NCBI GenBank assembly: GCA_035937155.1
Contig: DASYVJ010000109.1
Coordinates: 62,001-126,000 of the forward strand
Direction: 5' to 3'
Origin: Palsa-870 sp035937155
GTDB lineage: Bacteria > Chloroflexota > Dormibacteria > Dormibacterales > Dormibacteraceae
Length of the DNA: 64,000 nt
Part shown: in pieces, positions 57,295 through 64,000 of the stretch
Position numbering within the stretch: the stretch's first letter is position 1
Layout: each line of letters begins with the position of its first letter
Position numbers and translations under genes: made by a program
The notes under the pieces: generated by a model
The model's input: only the letters and a program-made list of their open reading frames with translations
The model's database searches: none
Told to the model about the DNA's origin: nothing

Positions 57295-58038
57295 ATGGCG
57301 ACTACCACAGGCAAAACATTTTCAGACAAGCAATCGCTGCACGATGTGCGTTTTCCCGGCGAGTCAGACGAGTACCGTCGGGCGCGCAATGAGCTCTTGA
57401 AAGCCGAGATCGAGCTGCGCCGCCAGATCGAGGCAGTGGCCGCGCAGCGGCGGGAGCTGCCGCTGGGCGGCGAGGTGCCGGACGACTACACGTTCGAGGA
57501 GTGGGACGCCGGCGCAAGCGCCGCGCGACCCGTCCGGCTTTCGGAGCTGTTCGAGGACGGCAAGGACACGATGTTCCTGTACGGCCACATGTTCATTCCG
57601 GGCAAGAAGGGTTTGCCGCTCGAGGAGGGGTGCCCGTCGTGCACCTCGATCATCGATGGTGTCGATGGCGCGGCGCGGCACCTCGTGCGGAAAATCAATT
57701 TTGCGGTCATTGCGAAGGTGCCCATCGAGCAATTCCGCGCGCACGCGCAGTCCCGGGGCTGGCGCCACGCACGCCTGCTGTCCTCCGCCAACAACACGTA
57801 CAACCGCGACTATCAGGCCGAGGGCCCGGACGGTAGTCAGATGCCGATTGCCACGGTGTTCACGCGCCGCGACGGAAAGATCCACCACACCTGGAGCAGC
57901 GAGCTGATGCTCGTCCCAAGCGACCCCGGCCAGGACATGCGGCATGTCGACTTCATGTGGCCGATGTGGCTGATCCTCGACCGAACGCCCGAAGGCCGAG
58001 GAGACTTTAACGCCGAGCTCGATTACTCCAAGCACTAA
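57295..58038 (+). CDS. DUF899 family (thioredoxin-fold-like) protein
   Basis: 247 residues. The N-terminal helix EYRRARNELLKAEIELRRQIEAVAAQRRELPLGG and YTFEEWD lead into a thioredoxin-like part with LFEDGKDTMFLYGHMF and a redox-type GCPSCTSIIDG (CxxC). LSSANNTYNRDYQ and MWLILDRTPEGRG follow. These match DUF899/AhpC-like proteins of unknown function, common in actinobacteria. AAGGAG lies 6 bases before ATG 57295. Confidence 0.87.
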   Translation: MATTTGKTFSDKQSLHDVRFPGESDEYRRARNELLKAEIELRRQIEAVAAQRRELPLGGEVPDDYTFEEWDAGASAARPVRLSELFEDGKDTMFLYGHMFIPGKKGLPLEEGCPSCTSIIDGVDGAARHLVRKINFAVIAKVPIEQFRAHAQSRGWRHARLLSSANNTYNRDYQAEGPDGSQMPIATVFTRRDGKIHHTWSSELMLVPSDPGQDMRHVDFMWPMWLILDRTPEGRGDFNAELDYSKH

Positions 58039-58075
58039 GGGGATTACCTGCGCCGACGAAGGAGTTTCGACTGGT

Positions 58076-58402
58076 ATGGGCGGAGCCGGCGATCTGATCA
58101 GGGACGCGGTGACATCCTGGCCTGGGGTGGAAGCGGTACCGCACCGCTTCGGCGGCACCGAGTACCGGTATGGCCGGAAGGAGATGGGCCACGTGCACGG
58201 CGACCGGCTGGCCGACCTTCCGCTGCCGCGCAAGGTGCACGACGAGGTGATTGCCGCGGGCCGGGCACAGCCCCACCACGTCCTGCCCGACACCGGGTGG
58301 GTCAGCTGCTGGATGGCCGGCCCTGAAGACGCTTCCGGGGTGATCGAACTCTTCAGGCTGCAATACGACCGCTACAAGACCGCCGCGTCTAGAACTGCCT
58401 GA
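58076..58402 (+). CDS. DUF5519 / 'luciferase' domain small protein
   Basis: 108 residues. MGGAGDLIRDAVTSWPGVEAVPHRFGGTEYRYGRKEMGHVHGDRLADLPLPRKVHDEVIAAGRAQPHHVLPDTGWVS has the pattern of the small proteins often labelled luciferase-family or DUF5519 (G.h.H....lp......). It is unrelated in fold to the LLM enzymes. It lies 37 bp after DUF899 on the same strand and ends in a bidirectional terminator. Function unknown. Confidence 0.75.
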   Translation: MGGAGDLIRDAVTSWPGVEAVPHRFGGTEYRYGRKEMGHVHGDRLADLPLPRKVHDEVIAAGRAQPHHVLPDTGWVSCWMAGPEDASGVIELFRLQYDRYKTAASRTA

Positions 58403-58419
58403 AGACCATCAGGAACAAG

Positions 58420-58450
58420 GGGCGCCGCCACCCGGACGGCGGCGGCGCCC
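58420..58450. terminator. Hairpin between convergent genes
   Basis: GGGCGCCGCC (58420-58429) pairs perfectly with GGCGGCGCCC (58441-58450) across an 11-base loop. It lies midway between the DUF5519 stop (58402) and the permease stop (58466) and can act in both directions. Confidence 0.72.
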
Positions 58451-58465
58451 TGCCTGGAGCTTGCG

Positions 58466-59947
58466 TCAGGCCGAGCGAGAACCGGCGGCCGCCTTGGCGC
58501 CGCTGGTCTGACTGCGCAGTCCGAGGCTGAACACGAAGTAGAGCACCGCCGTGACCACGAAACCGACCACGAAGGTGAGGTCGCCGTACACCGCGTTCGC
58601 CTTTGGCACGGTGCCCAGGTAGATCGCGTTATTGGCGAAGAAGTAGATCGAAGCAACGAGGCCTACCGCCATTGCGACAAATCCCTGCCAGCGCAGGTGC
58701 TTGGTGTCATAGAACACGCTCTCGTCGCCGTAGTTTCCGCGGCGCAGCCAGAAGTCCACGAACACCACTGCAAGCCAGGGTGCGATCCAGTAGCTGATCA
58801 GCAGCAGGAAGTTCGTGTAGTTCTCGGCCACACCTCTCGACTCCAGGTAGAGGCCGCCAATGAACCCGATCACGCCCGCGAGGATCGCGAGCACGGCCCT
58901 CCGCTGGCGCAGCGTCATGCCCATCTCCTTGATGCCAAGGGAAACGAGCGACATCGTGCCGCTATAGATGTTGATCGCGTTCGCTGCCACTGCCCCAACG
59001 GCGATGCAGAGCAGGGTCAGGTAGTAGATCGGGTCGGGCATGGCGCGCTGCAGTTGCGCGGTAGGGATGTCGGTCGGGCTCCACTTCGTGCCCGCGACCG
59101 TGGCCAGCACAGCTCCGGCCATCTCCAGCACGACGCAGGAAATGAGGACGCCGAGGCCGGCCCAGAAGCCGACCATCATCCGGTTGGTGGTCGGGGGCAG
59201 GTATCGGGTGTAGTCAGCCGCGTACGGATTCCAACCGGCGGCATAGCCGAAGGCGGCCGTGAAGGCGAGGATCCAACCGCCCACGTCACCACCGAACGCC
59301 AGCGGCGCCTGCGAGTTGAAGCCGACACCATAGTTGCCGTGAATGAAGATGAAAAAGCAGGCAACCGCAAAGACGACGCCCAGTAGGGGGAAGGCCCAGC
59401 GCTCGAATACATGGATCAGGTTGTGCCCCAGGGTTGCGATCGCAACTTGTGCCACGACGATCACCAGGAAGGCCAGCCAGAAGGGAAGGCTCAGCGACGG
59501 AAACAGCGCCTGGATGGCAAAAGCGCCGCTGACGCTGTTGACGATGAACCAGCCGAAGGCGCCCGTAAACGTATTCAGGCCGGCGGGCAGGATGTTGCCC
59601 AGGAAGCCGAACGCTCCACGGCTTTCGACCATCATGGGGACACCGAACTTGGGGCCCCAGGACGACAGCACCCCGTGGGTTATAGAGCCCAGCAGGGTAC
59701 CGATGACGATCGCGGTCGCCGCCTCCCATAGATTGAGGCCGAAGAGGGTGATCGCGATGATGCCGACGAACACGGTGGCGAACTCGAGGTTCGGAGACAG
59801 CCACGTCCAGAAGAGATCAATTGGCTTGCCGTGCCTCTCCGTCAGGCCGATGTACTCGACGCCCCCCGGTTCGATGGTGGCGACCTTTTCCCCATATTCG
59901 CCTTCACGGACCGGTACGTCTTTGCTTACTTGCTCCGCCGTTTGCAT
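58466..59947 (-). CDS. codB: NCS1 family cytosine/purine permease
   Basis: 493 residues with about 12 membrane helices. NCS1 landmarks are WLSPNLEFATVFVGIIAI, VESRGAFGFLGNILPAGLN, AFGYAAGWNPYAADYTRYLP and ISYWIAPWLAVVFVDFWL. ATG 59947 follows GGAGGGGAG, so the frame start at 59962 is rejected. It is divergent from a CodA-like deaminase 67 bp away, which supports a pyrimidine or related N-heterocycle substrate. Confidence 0.88.
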   Translation of the reverse strand: MQTAEQVSKDVPVREGEYGEKVATIEPGGVEYIGLTERHGKPIDLFWTWLSPNLEFATVFVGIIAITLFGLNLWEAATAIVIGTLLGSITHGVLSSWGPKFGVPMMVESRGAFGFLGNILPAGLNTFTGAFGWFIVNSVSGAFAIQALFPSLSLPFWLAFLVIVVAQVAIATLGHNLIHVFERWAFPLLGVVFAVACFFIFIHGNYGVGFNSQAPLAFGGDVGGWILAFTAAFGYAAGWNPYAADYTRYLPPTTNRMMVGFWAGLGVLISCVVLEMAGAVLATVAGTKWSPTDIPTAQLQRAMPDPIYYLTLLCIAVGAVAANAINIYSGTMSLVSLGIKEMGMTLRQRRAVLAILAGVIGFIGGLYLESRGVAENYTNFLLLISYWIAPWLAVVFVDFWLRRGNYGDESVFYDTKHLRWQGFVAMAVGLVASIYFFANNAIYLGTVPKANAVYGDLTFVVGFVVTAVLYFVFSLGLRSQTSGAKAAAGSRSA

Positions 59948-60014
59948 GGCGCTCCCCTCCACTAAACCGCCTCCTCCGTTCCCGAGAGTGTAGGTCTCTG
60001 CTAGCCTCCCGTCG

Positions 60015-61286
60015 ATGGTTGACCTGCTCCTGAAAGGCGCGCGCCTTTTGGGACAGTCACACGATCGTGACCTCGGGGTTCGCGACGGCCGGATCGTCGA
60101 ACCCGAGCTCGACGCGCGTCAAGTCATCGACCTCGGCGGCGCCCTGGTCACACCGGCGCTGGTGGAGCCTCACATCCATCTCGATGCCGTCCTCACGGTC
60201 GGTGAGCCGCGCCATAACGAGAGCGGCTCCCTGTTCGAGGGGATCGCCATCTGGGCCGAGCGAGTCAAGGATCTGAGCGTCGAGGACGTGAAGCGGCGCG
60301 TCCGAACGGTACTGCGCTGGCAGCTCGCCAACGGTGTCCAGTTCGTCCGCAGCCACGTTGACGTCTGCGACCCGGAGCTGCGCGCGGTTCGCGCCCTCGT
60401 CGAGCTGCGAGAGGAGATTGGCGACCAGATGGTGCTGCAGCTGGTCGCGTTTCCGCAGCAGGGCATCTTGTCCTTCGATGGGGGCGAAGAGCTCATGCGG
60501 CGCGCAGTCGACATGGGAGTCGACGTCGTCGGAGCGATTCCTCACTTCGAGCTGACCCGCGAATATGGCGAGCGTTCGGTCAAGTTCGCGATGTCGCTTG
60601 CCGCGGACAAGGGCCTGCGTGTCGACATCCACTGCGACGAGACCGACGACGACCACTCGCGCTTTGTCGAGGTGATGGCCGCGGAGACGATCAGGCGTGG
60701 GATGGGCGGTCGCGTCACGGCCAGCCATACGACGGCCATGCACTCCTACAACAATGCGTACGCGTACCGGCTGATCAGCAACCTCAAGCGGGCCCAGATG
60801 CACATGGTCACGAACCCGCTCGACAACTCGACCTTACAGGGACGTTTCGACAGCTATCCGATCCGCCGCGGCCATACGCGGGTCAAGGAGCTCCTGGCGG
60901 CGGGCGTCAACGTCTGTGTCGGCCACGACTCCGTGATGGATCCCTGGTACCCACTCGGCTACGGCGATCCCCTGCAGGCCGCGTTCGTGCTGGCGCACTA
61001 CGGTCAGATGTCGGGCCACAACGAGCTACGCACGCTGATCGACATGATCACGACCAATCCGGCCGCCGCACTAGGTCTCGAGGGCTACGGGCTGGAGCCA
61101 GGCTGCAAGGCCGACATCTGCGCATTCGCGGCGCCAACCGAGATGGACGCCATCCGCCTGGTCGCTCCGCGCAAGCTCGTGCTCCGCGGTGGGAAGGTCG
61201 TGGCACGCACCGAGCCGGCTCAGACGACGGTGGTCTGGGACGGGCGCGAGGAAACCGTCGACTTCCTCAAACCGCCGGTCCGCTAA
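60015..61286 (+). CDS. codA: Cytosine deaminase-like amidohydrolase
   Basis: 423 residues, amidohydrolase superfamily. Metal ligands are visible in VEPHIHLDAVL, FVRSHVDV, VDIHCDETDDDH, ASHTTAM and the catalytic Asp in VGHDSVMDPWYPLG, the CodA-type GHD..DPWYPLG motif. It hydrolyses cytosine or an analogue such as isoguanine or creatinine-like rings to release ammonia. Together with the divergent permease it makes an uptake-deamination unit. The exact substrate may differ from cytosine. Confidence 0.87.
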   Translation: MVDLLLKGARLLGQSHDRDLGVRDGRIVEPELDARQVIDLGGALVTPALVEPHIHLDAVLTVGEPRHNESGSLFEGIAIWAERVKDLSVEDVKRRVRTVLRWQLANGVQFVRSHVDVCDPELRAVRALVELREEIGDQMVLQLVAFPQQGILSFDGGEELMRRAVDMGVDVVGAIPHFELTREYGERSVKFAMSLAADKGLRVDIHCDETDDDHSRFVEVMAAETIRRGMGGRVTASHTTAMHSYNNAYAYRLISNLKRAQMHMVTNPLDNSTLQGRFDSYPIRRGHTRVKELLAAGVNVCVGHDSVMDPWYPLGYGDPLQAAFVLAHYGQMSGHNELRTLIDMITTNPAAALGLEGYGLEPGCKADICAFAAPTEMDAIRLVAPRKLVLRGGKVVARTEPAQTTVVWDGREETVDFLKPPVR

Positions 61287-61290
61287 TGAC

Positions 61291-62157
61291 ATGACGCATC
61301 TCGATGCGAAGTCGCGCGCGCGGTTGCCCGACAGCGCGTTCGCGCAAGTTGATGCGCGCGGCCGCCGGCGCCTGCCCATCAACGACGAGGCCCACGTTCG
61401 CAACGCACTGTCGCGCTTCAACCAGACCACTTTCGAGGACGAAGCGGCCCGAGATCGGGCACGGACGAGGCTGCTCAAAGCCGCCAAGAAGTACGGCATC
61501 GTCCCCGTCGGCTTCATCACGGGCCAGTTGCGCAACGTTCGCCTTCGCGGGGAGGTTGAAGCTCGCGTCAGCGAGGTGCGCACGCTCCCGACCGGCGTCG
61601 TGACCTTCCTGCTCGCCGACATCGAGGACTCGACTGGTCTCGTGCGGCAGCTTGGCGATCGGTACGGGGGCGTGCTGGCCGATGTCCGCGCGCTGCTCGG
61701 CGCAGCGGTCTGCGCGTCCGGTGGCCGCGAGGTGGATATCCGCGCCGACGAGCTGCTCGCAGTCTTTAAACGGGCGCCCGCGGCCCTCGACGCCGCACTC
61801 GCGATTCAGCGCAGGGCTTTCACGAAGGTTTGGCCAGACAACCTCCGTGTCATGGTCAGTGTCGGTCTGCACACCGGACGTCCCACCCTGACCGACACGG
61901 GATACGTGGGCCTCGCCGTCAACACCGCTGCTCGGGTGTGCTTTGCCGCCCACGGCGGGCAGATCGTGCTGTCGCGCGCCGCCCACAACGCAGTTGACGC
62001 GTCGAAGCCATCGGGCACTGGTTTTAGAGATCTCGGCCTGTATCAGCTCCATGGCCTCGCAGAGCCCGAGGCGCTCTTCCAGGCCGAGGCTGGTGACCTG
62101 CCGGCGGACTTCCCTGCGCCAAGGACGTCAGCGACTTCGAAAGGGATCGGTGCATGA
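61291..62157 (+). CDS. Class III adenylate/guanylate cyclase-domain protein
   Basis: 288 residues. N-terminal about 95 residues form a basic domain (RLPDSAFAQVDARGRRRLPINDEAHVRNALSRFNQT) often found before actinobacterial cyclase domains. The cyclase domain begins VTFLLADIEDSTGLVRQLGDRYG (first metal Asp), has REVDIRADELLAVF where GDGxxAxF is usual (second Asp kept), and GLAVNTAARVCFAAHGGQI with transition-state Asn/Arg. Activity is likely but the altered GDG leaves some doubt. It starts 4 bp after codA and overlaps the cupin gene. Confidence 0.85.
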   Translation: MTHLDAKSRARLPDSAFAQVDARGRRRLPINDEAHVRNALSRFNQTTFEDEAARDRARTRLLKAAKKYGIVPVGFITGQLRNVRLRGEVEARVSEVRTLPTGVVTFLLADIEDSTGLVRQLGDRYGGVLADVRALLGAAVCASGGREVDIRADELLAVFKRAPAALDAALAIQRRAFTKVWPDNLRVMVSVGLHTGRPTLTDTGYVGLAVNTAARVCFAAHGGQIVLSRAAHNAVDASKPSGTGFRDLGLYQLHGLAEPEALFQAEAGDLPADFPAPRTSATSKGIGA

Positions 62158-62480
62158 TCGTGAAGAAGCTCGAGCTCCAAGACTTCCCGAGCAAAGACGG
62201 GTTCGAGGGCGAAAGCTCCGGCACGAGCGTTTCAGTCATCCTCGTCGACATGTCGCCAGGCGAGGGGGTTCCGCTGCACAAGCACCCGTACGCGGAGATC
62301 TTCATCGTGCAGGAAGGCCACGCCTCCTTTACCGTCGGCTCCTCGACGATTGATGTCGTAGCGCCGCGGACCCTCATAGGGCCGGCGAACGTGCCGCATG
62401 GGTTCGTCAACGTCGGCGATGTGCGGCTCAAGCAGGTCGACATCCACTTGAGCCCCAGGTTCGTCACGGAGTGGCTCTAG
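62154..62480 (+). CDS. Cupin 2 domain protein
   Basis: 108 residues, single cupin. Motif 1 is VPLHKHPYAEIFIVQEGHASF and motif 2 is GPANVPHGFVNVG, with the His/Glu metal ligands kept. It overlaps the cyclase gene by ATGA and precedes the enoyl-CoA hydratase by 6 bp. Role unknown; cupins of this kind often bind small hydroxylated metabolites. Confidence 0.82.
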   Translation: MIVKKLELQDFPSKDGFEGESSGTSVSVILVDMSPGEGVPLHKHPYAEIFIVQEGHASFTVGSSTIDVVAPRTLIGPANVPHGFVNVGDVRLKQVDIHLSPRFVTEWL

Positions 62481-62486
62481 GCGCAG

Positions 62487-63245
62487 ATGGCTGCCGACCT
62501 GCGCGTGGACTGGTGGTCCGAACGCGTGCTGGTCCTCACCATCGATCGACCGAAGCGAAGGAACCCGGTCGATCACGAGCTGTTGTCGGCGCTCGCGACT
62601 GAGCTCGAAACCAACGGCGCGAAGGCGGGCGCGATCGTGCTCCGAGGCGCTGGTGGAGCGGCCTTTTCCGCCGGCTTCGACCTGGACCAGATCCACGGCA
62701 CGGAGGCGGACCTCGACGCGGATCAATCGATCGGCAGGGCCGTCGACGCGATCACGAGCAGCCCCGCGCCTGTGATCAGCATGATCCAGGGCCACTGCCA
62801 TGGAGCAGGGGTCGAGCTTGCGCTCAGCTGCGACCTTCGCGTTGCCGCCGACGACTTGCAGCTGTCGCTGCAGGCAGTGTCGCTGGGCGTCGTCTATCGC
62901 TACCAGCTGATCTCGCGTCTCGTCGAGATTGCGGGCCTGGGACGCGCGGCCGACCTGCTTCTCGCCAGGCCTGTCCTGGGTGCGCCGGAAGCCCTTGCCT
63001 GGGGACTGGTCACGGAGGTGGTTCCAGCAGGGGACATAGATAGAAGGACGCGCGAGCTGGCGGAGATGCTCGCGGCCAGTCCTCGCAGCGCCGTCGAAGG
63101 CACTAAGGCGAGCCTCCAGCTGGCGGCTCGGCACGAACCCCGCGAGAATGCTATGGACCAGACGCGCCTGATGCGCCGGCACGCTGCCGTGAGCCCAGAA
63201 CGACGGACGGCGCTGGAGGCTGCCAAGAAGCGATTGGGCAGCTAA
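62487..63245 (+). CDS. Enoyl-CoA hydratase/isomerase family protein
   Basis: 252 residues, crotonase fold: AIVLRGAGGAAFSAGFDLDQIHG and MIQGHCHGAGVELALSCDLRVA supply the oxyanion hole. The usual catalytic Glu pair region (PE..lG..P) is VSLGVVYRYQ, so hydration may be impaired and another crotonase reaction is possible. It is separate from the regulated supercluster and ends in a hairpin repeat shared with the convergent cyclase-family gene. Confidence 0.85.
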   Translation: MAADLRVDWWSERVLVLTIDRPKRRNPVDHELLSALATELETNGAKAGAIVLRGAGGAAFSAGFDLDQIHGTEADLDADQSIGRAVDAITSSPAPVISMIQGHCHGAGVELALSCDLRVAADDLQLSLQAVSLGVVYRYQLISRLVEIAGLGRAADLLLARPVLGAPEALAWGLVTEVVPAGDIDRRTRELAEMLAASPRSAVEGTKASLQLAARHEPRENAMDQTRLMRRHAAVSPERRTALEAAKKRLGS

Positions 63246-63318
63246 CTCCCTCCCCCGCCAGGGAGCGATCAGTAAGTCCCATCCTTATCGCCGCTTGCGC
63301 GCAGGGCTGGGTCGGGGG
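63246..63318. repeat. GC-rich hairpin repeat between convergent genes, copy 2
   Basis: CTCCCT-CCCCCGCC-AGGGAG (63246-63265) forms a 6-bp stem; further on comes GCGCAGGGCTGGGTCGGGGGG. In order and sequence this resembles the reverse complement of 44113-44163 (CCTCCCCCGC, AGGGGGAGG, then a GGGTGGGGGG arm). It probably terminates the enoyl-CoA hydratase and cyclase-family transcripts. Confidence 0.55.
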
Positions 63319-63335
63319 GCGGTCCAAGCTTCGAT

Positions 63336-64000
63336 CTACTCCTCGAGAAACGCGACGATCCGGCAGGGCGATGCCTCGCCCCTTCGATGGGAATGGGAAA
63401 GGCGCCGATCACGCAGCGCTTATTGAGCACCTGCTCGACATCGCCGCCGAGGTTTTCCACGTGCGTGATCCCGTGACGGAAAGGAACCTTGTGCATCACA
63501 AAGAGGTCGTCTTCGGGCCAGATGTCGCCGACCTTCTTGCCCATTCGCTTCTCGTACTCGCGTGTCGCGTCGGGCCTCTTGGTACGGACAGAGGTGTTCA
63601 TCGGGTGGTCGCCCGAACCGCAGTCGACAGCCGTCCAGGCGAGCTGCATCTCCACGATCCACTCCGCCAGCGAACGGTCGCCGCCGGGGTGACGCAGGAA
63701 ACAGCGCTCCTCGTCCTCTTCAGGCCGCCCGTTGAAAAAGCGGTGCCAGCCCGTGTGAAACACGACGATGTCGCCCTTTTTGACCTCCATGCGGTCTGTG
63801 ACCTGCTTCGGCTTGATGACGGACCAGTCATCCATTTCATCGGAGAGGTCCACGATCACACCCTCGCGGCAGAGCGTCGTCAGCGGCACCGAGGCATGTC
63901 CTTGCCGCCTGACACGATGTGCATCTCTCCGTCGAAATGCGTGCCCGCATGCAGCGGCGTCTCGAGGTACTGCGAAACGATGCCGTTGGTCGCGTGGCGC
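63336..64000 (-). pseudogene. Cyclase-family (kynurenine formamidase-like) gene with two frameshifts, 5' end beyond window
   Basis: Metal-dependent cyclase/hydrolase family (PF04199-like). The motif HAGTHFDGEMH, matching HxGTHxD, lies at about 63955-63923 in one frame, which hits a stop shortly after. The main part (from about 63889 down) is one base out of frame: VIVDLSDEM, GDIVVFHTGW, WTAVDCGSGDHPMN, FRHGITHVENLGGD. Near the end a C4 run (63379-63382) carries another one-base loss; correcting it restores a normal C-terminus ending in TAG at 63338-63336. Both look like single-base deletions, so it is either a decaying gene or sequencing error. Confidence 0.75.

Noticed and set aside
58076..58402. 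The small 'luciferase' DUF5519 protein as an eleventh LLM
   Set aside because: It is only 108 residues, lacks the TIM-barrel motifs and belongs to a different, unrelated family despite the name.
1..64000. CRISPR arrays, tRNA or rRNA genes, insertion sequences, integrase or phage genes
   Set aside because: No regular repeat-spacer array, cloverleaf-type sequence, transposase or integrase motif was noticed in reading either strand; short RNA genes could still have been missed.

Overview
The window is 64 kb of visibly high-GC bacterial DNA with very tight gene packing: most neighbouring genes overlap by ATGA, GTGA or TGATG, and no gap exceeds about 230 bp. Ten luciferase-like (LLM) flavin/F420-type oxidoreductases, Tat-dependent lipoproteins, TetR control, leaderless-looking promoters and frequent GTG/TTG starts suggest a soil-type high-GC lineage (Actinomycetota, Dormibacterota or Chloroflexota-like). 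The sequence alone does not fix the phylum. No rRNA, tRNA, CRISPR array, insertion sequence or phage gene was seen.

Layout. 1-2768: end of a haloacid-dehalogenase-like gene, then cytochrome bd oxidase (cydA, cydB). 2781-4176: two winged-helix regulators on the minus strand, one with a receiver-like domain that lacks the phospho-acceptor Asp. 4303-4692: a DUF1761-like membrane gene broken by two compensating frameshifts. 4747-8546: a sugar cassette (cupin, GH51 arabinofuranosidase, sugar isomerase/epimerase, aldo/keto reductase). 8536-56275: a roughly 48 kb accessory catabolic supercluster. 56432-63245: a membrane protein, DUF899, DUF5519, a divergent cytosine permease/deaminase pair, a class III nucleotide cyclase, a cupin and an enoyl-CoA hydratase. 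63336-64000: a frameshifted cyclase-family (kynurenine-formamidase-like) gene running off the window.

The supercluster holds ten LLM enzymes, four SDRs, two polar-amino-acid-type ABC importers, two acyl-CoA ligases, a thiolase with its DUF35 partner, a B12-dependent acyl-CoA mutase catalytic chain, an HpcH-type aldolase, a MaoC hydratase, two RidA proteins, an alpha-hydroxyacid oxidase, a proline-racemase-family epimerase, an ornithine-cyclodeaminase-like protein, a complete branched-chain-type 2-oxoacid dehydrogenase complex, an aminotransferase, a threonine-dehydratase-like enzyme, and an AtuA/carboxyltransferase unit with a separate 70-residue biotinyl protein. The plausible flow is import of an amino-acid-like or N-containing compound, oxygenation by LLM enzymes, removal of nitrogen, then CoA activation and beta-oxidation-like or carboxylation steps. 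The substrate is not known.

Nine copies of one operator-like palindrome (idealised AACGAACGTTCGTT) lie in the supercluster's divergent and upstream gaps, including the gap in front of its own TetR gene (54672). This points to a single local regulon. Several sites sit on the -35 region with a TAGAAT-like -10 only a few bases from the start codon, so the transcripts look leaderless.

The most striking gene is at 32467-33006. It is a glutaredoxin-like protein in which an in-frame TGA falls exactly at the first catalytic Cys of the CxxC motif, followed by a hairpin suited to a bacterial SECIS. It is read as a candidate selenoprotein that begins the 2-oxoacid dehydrogenase operon.
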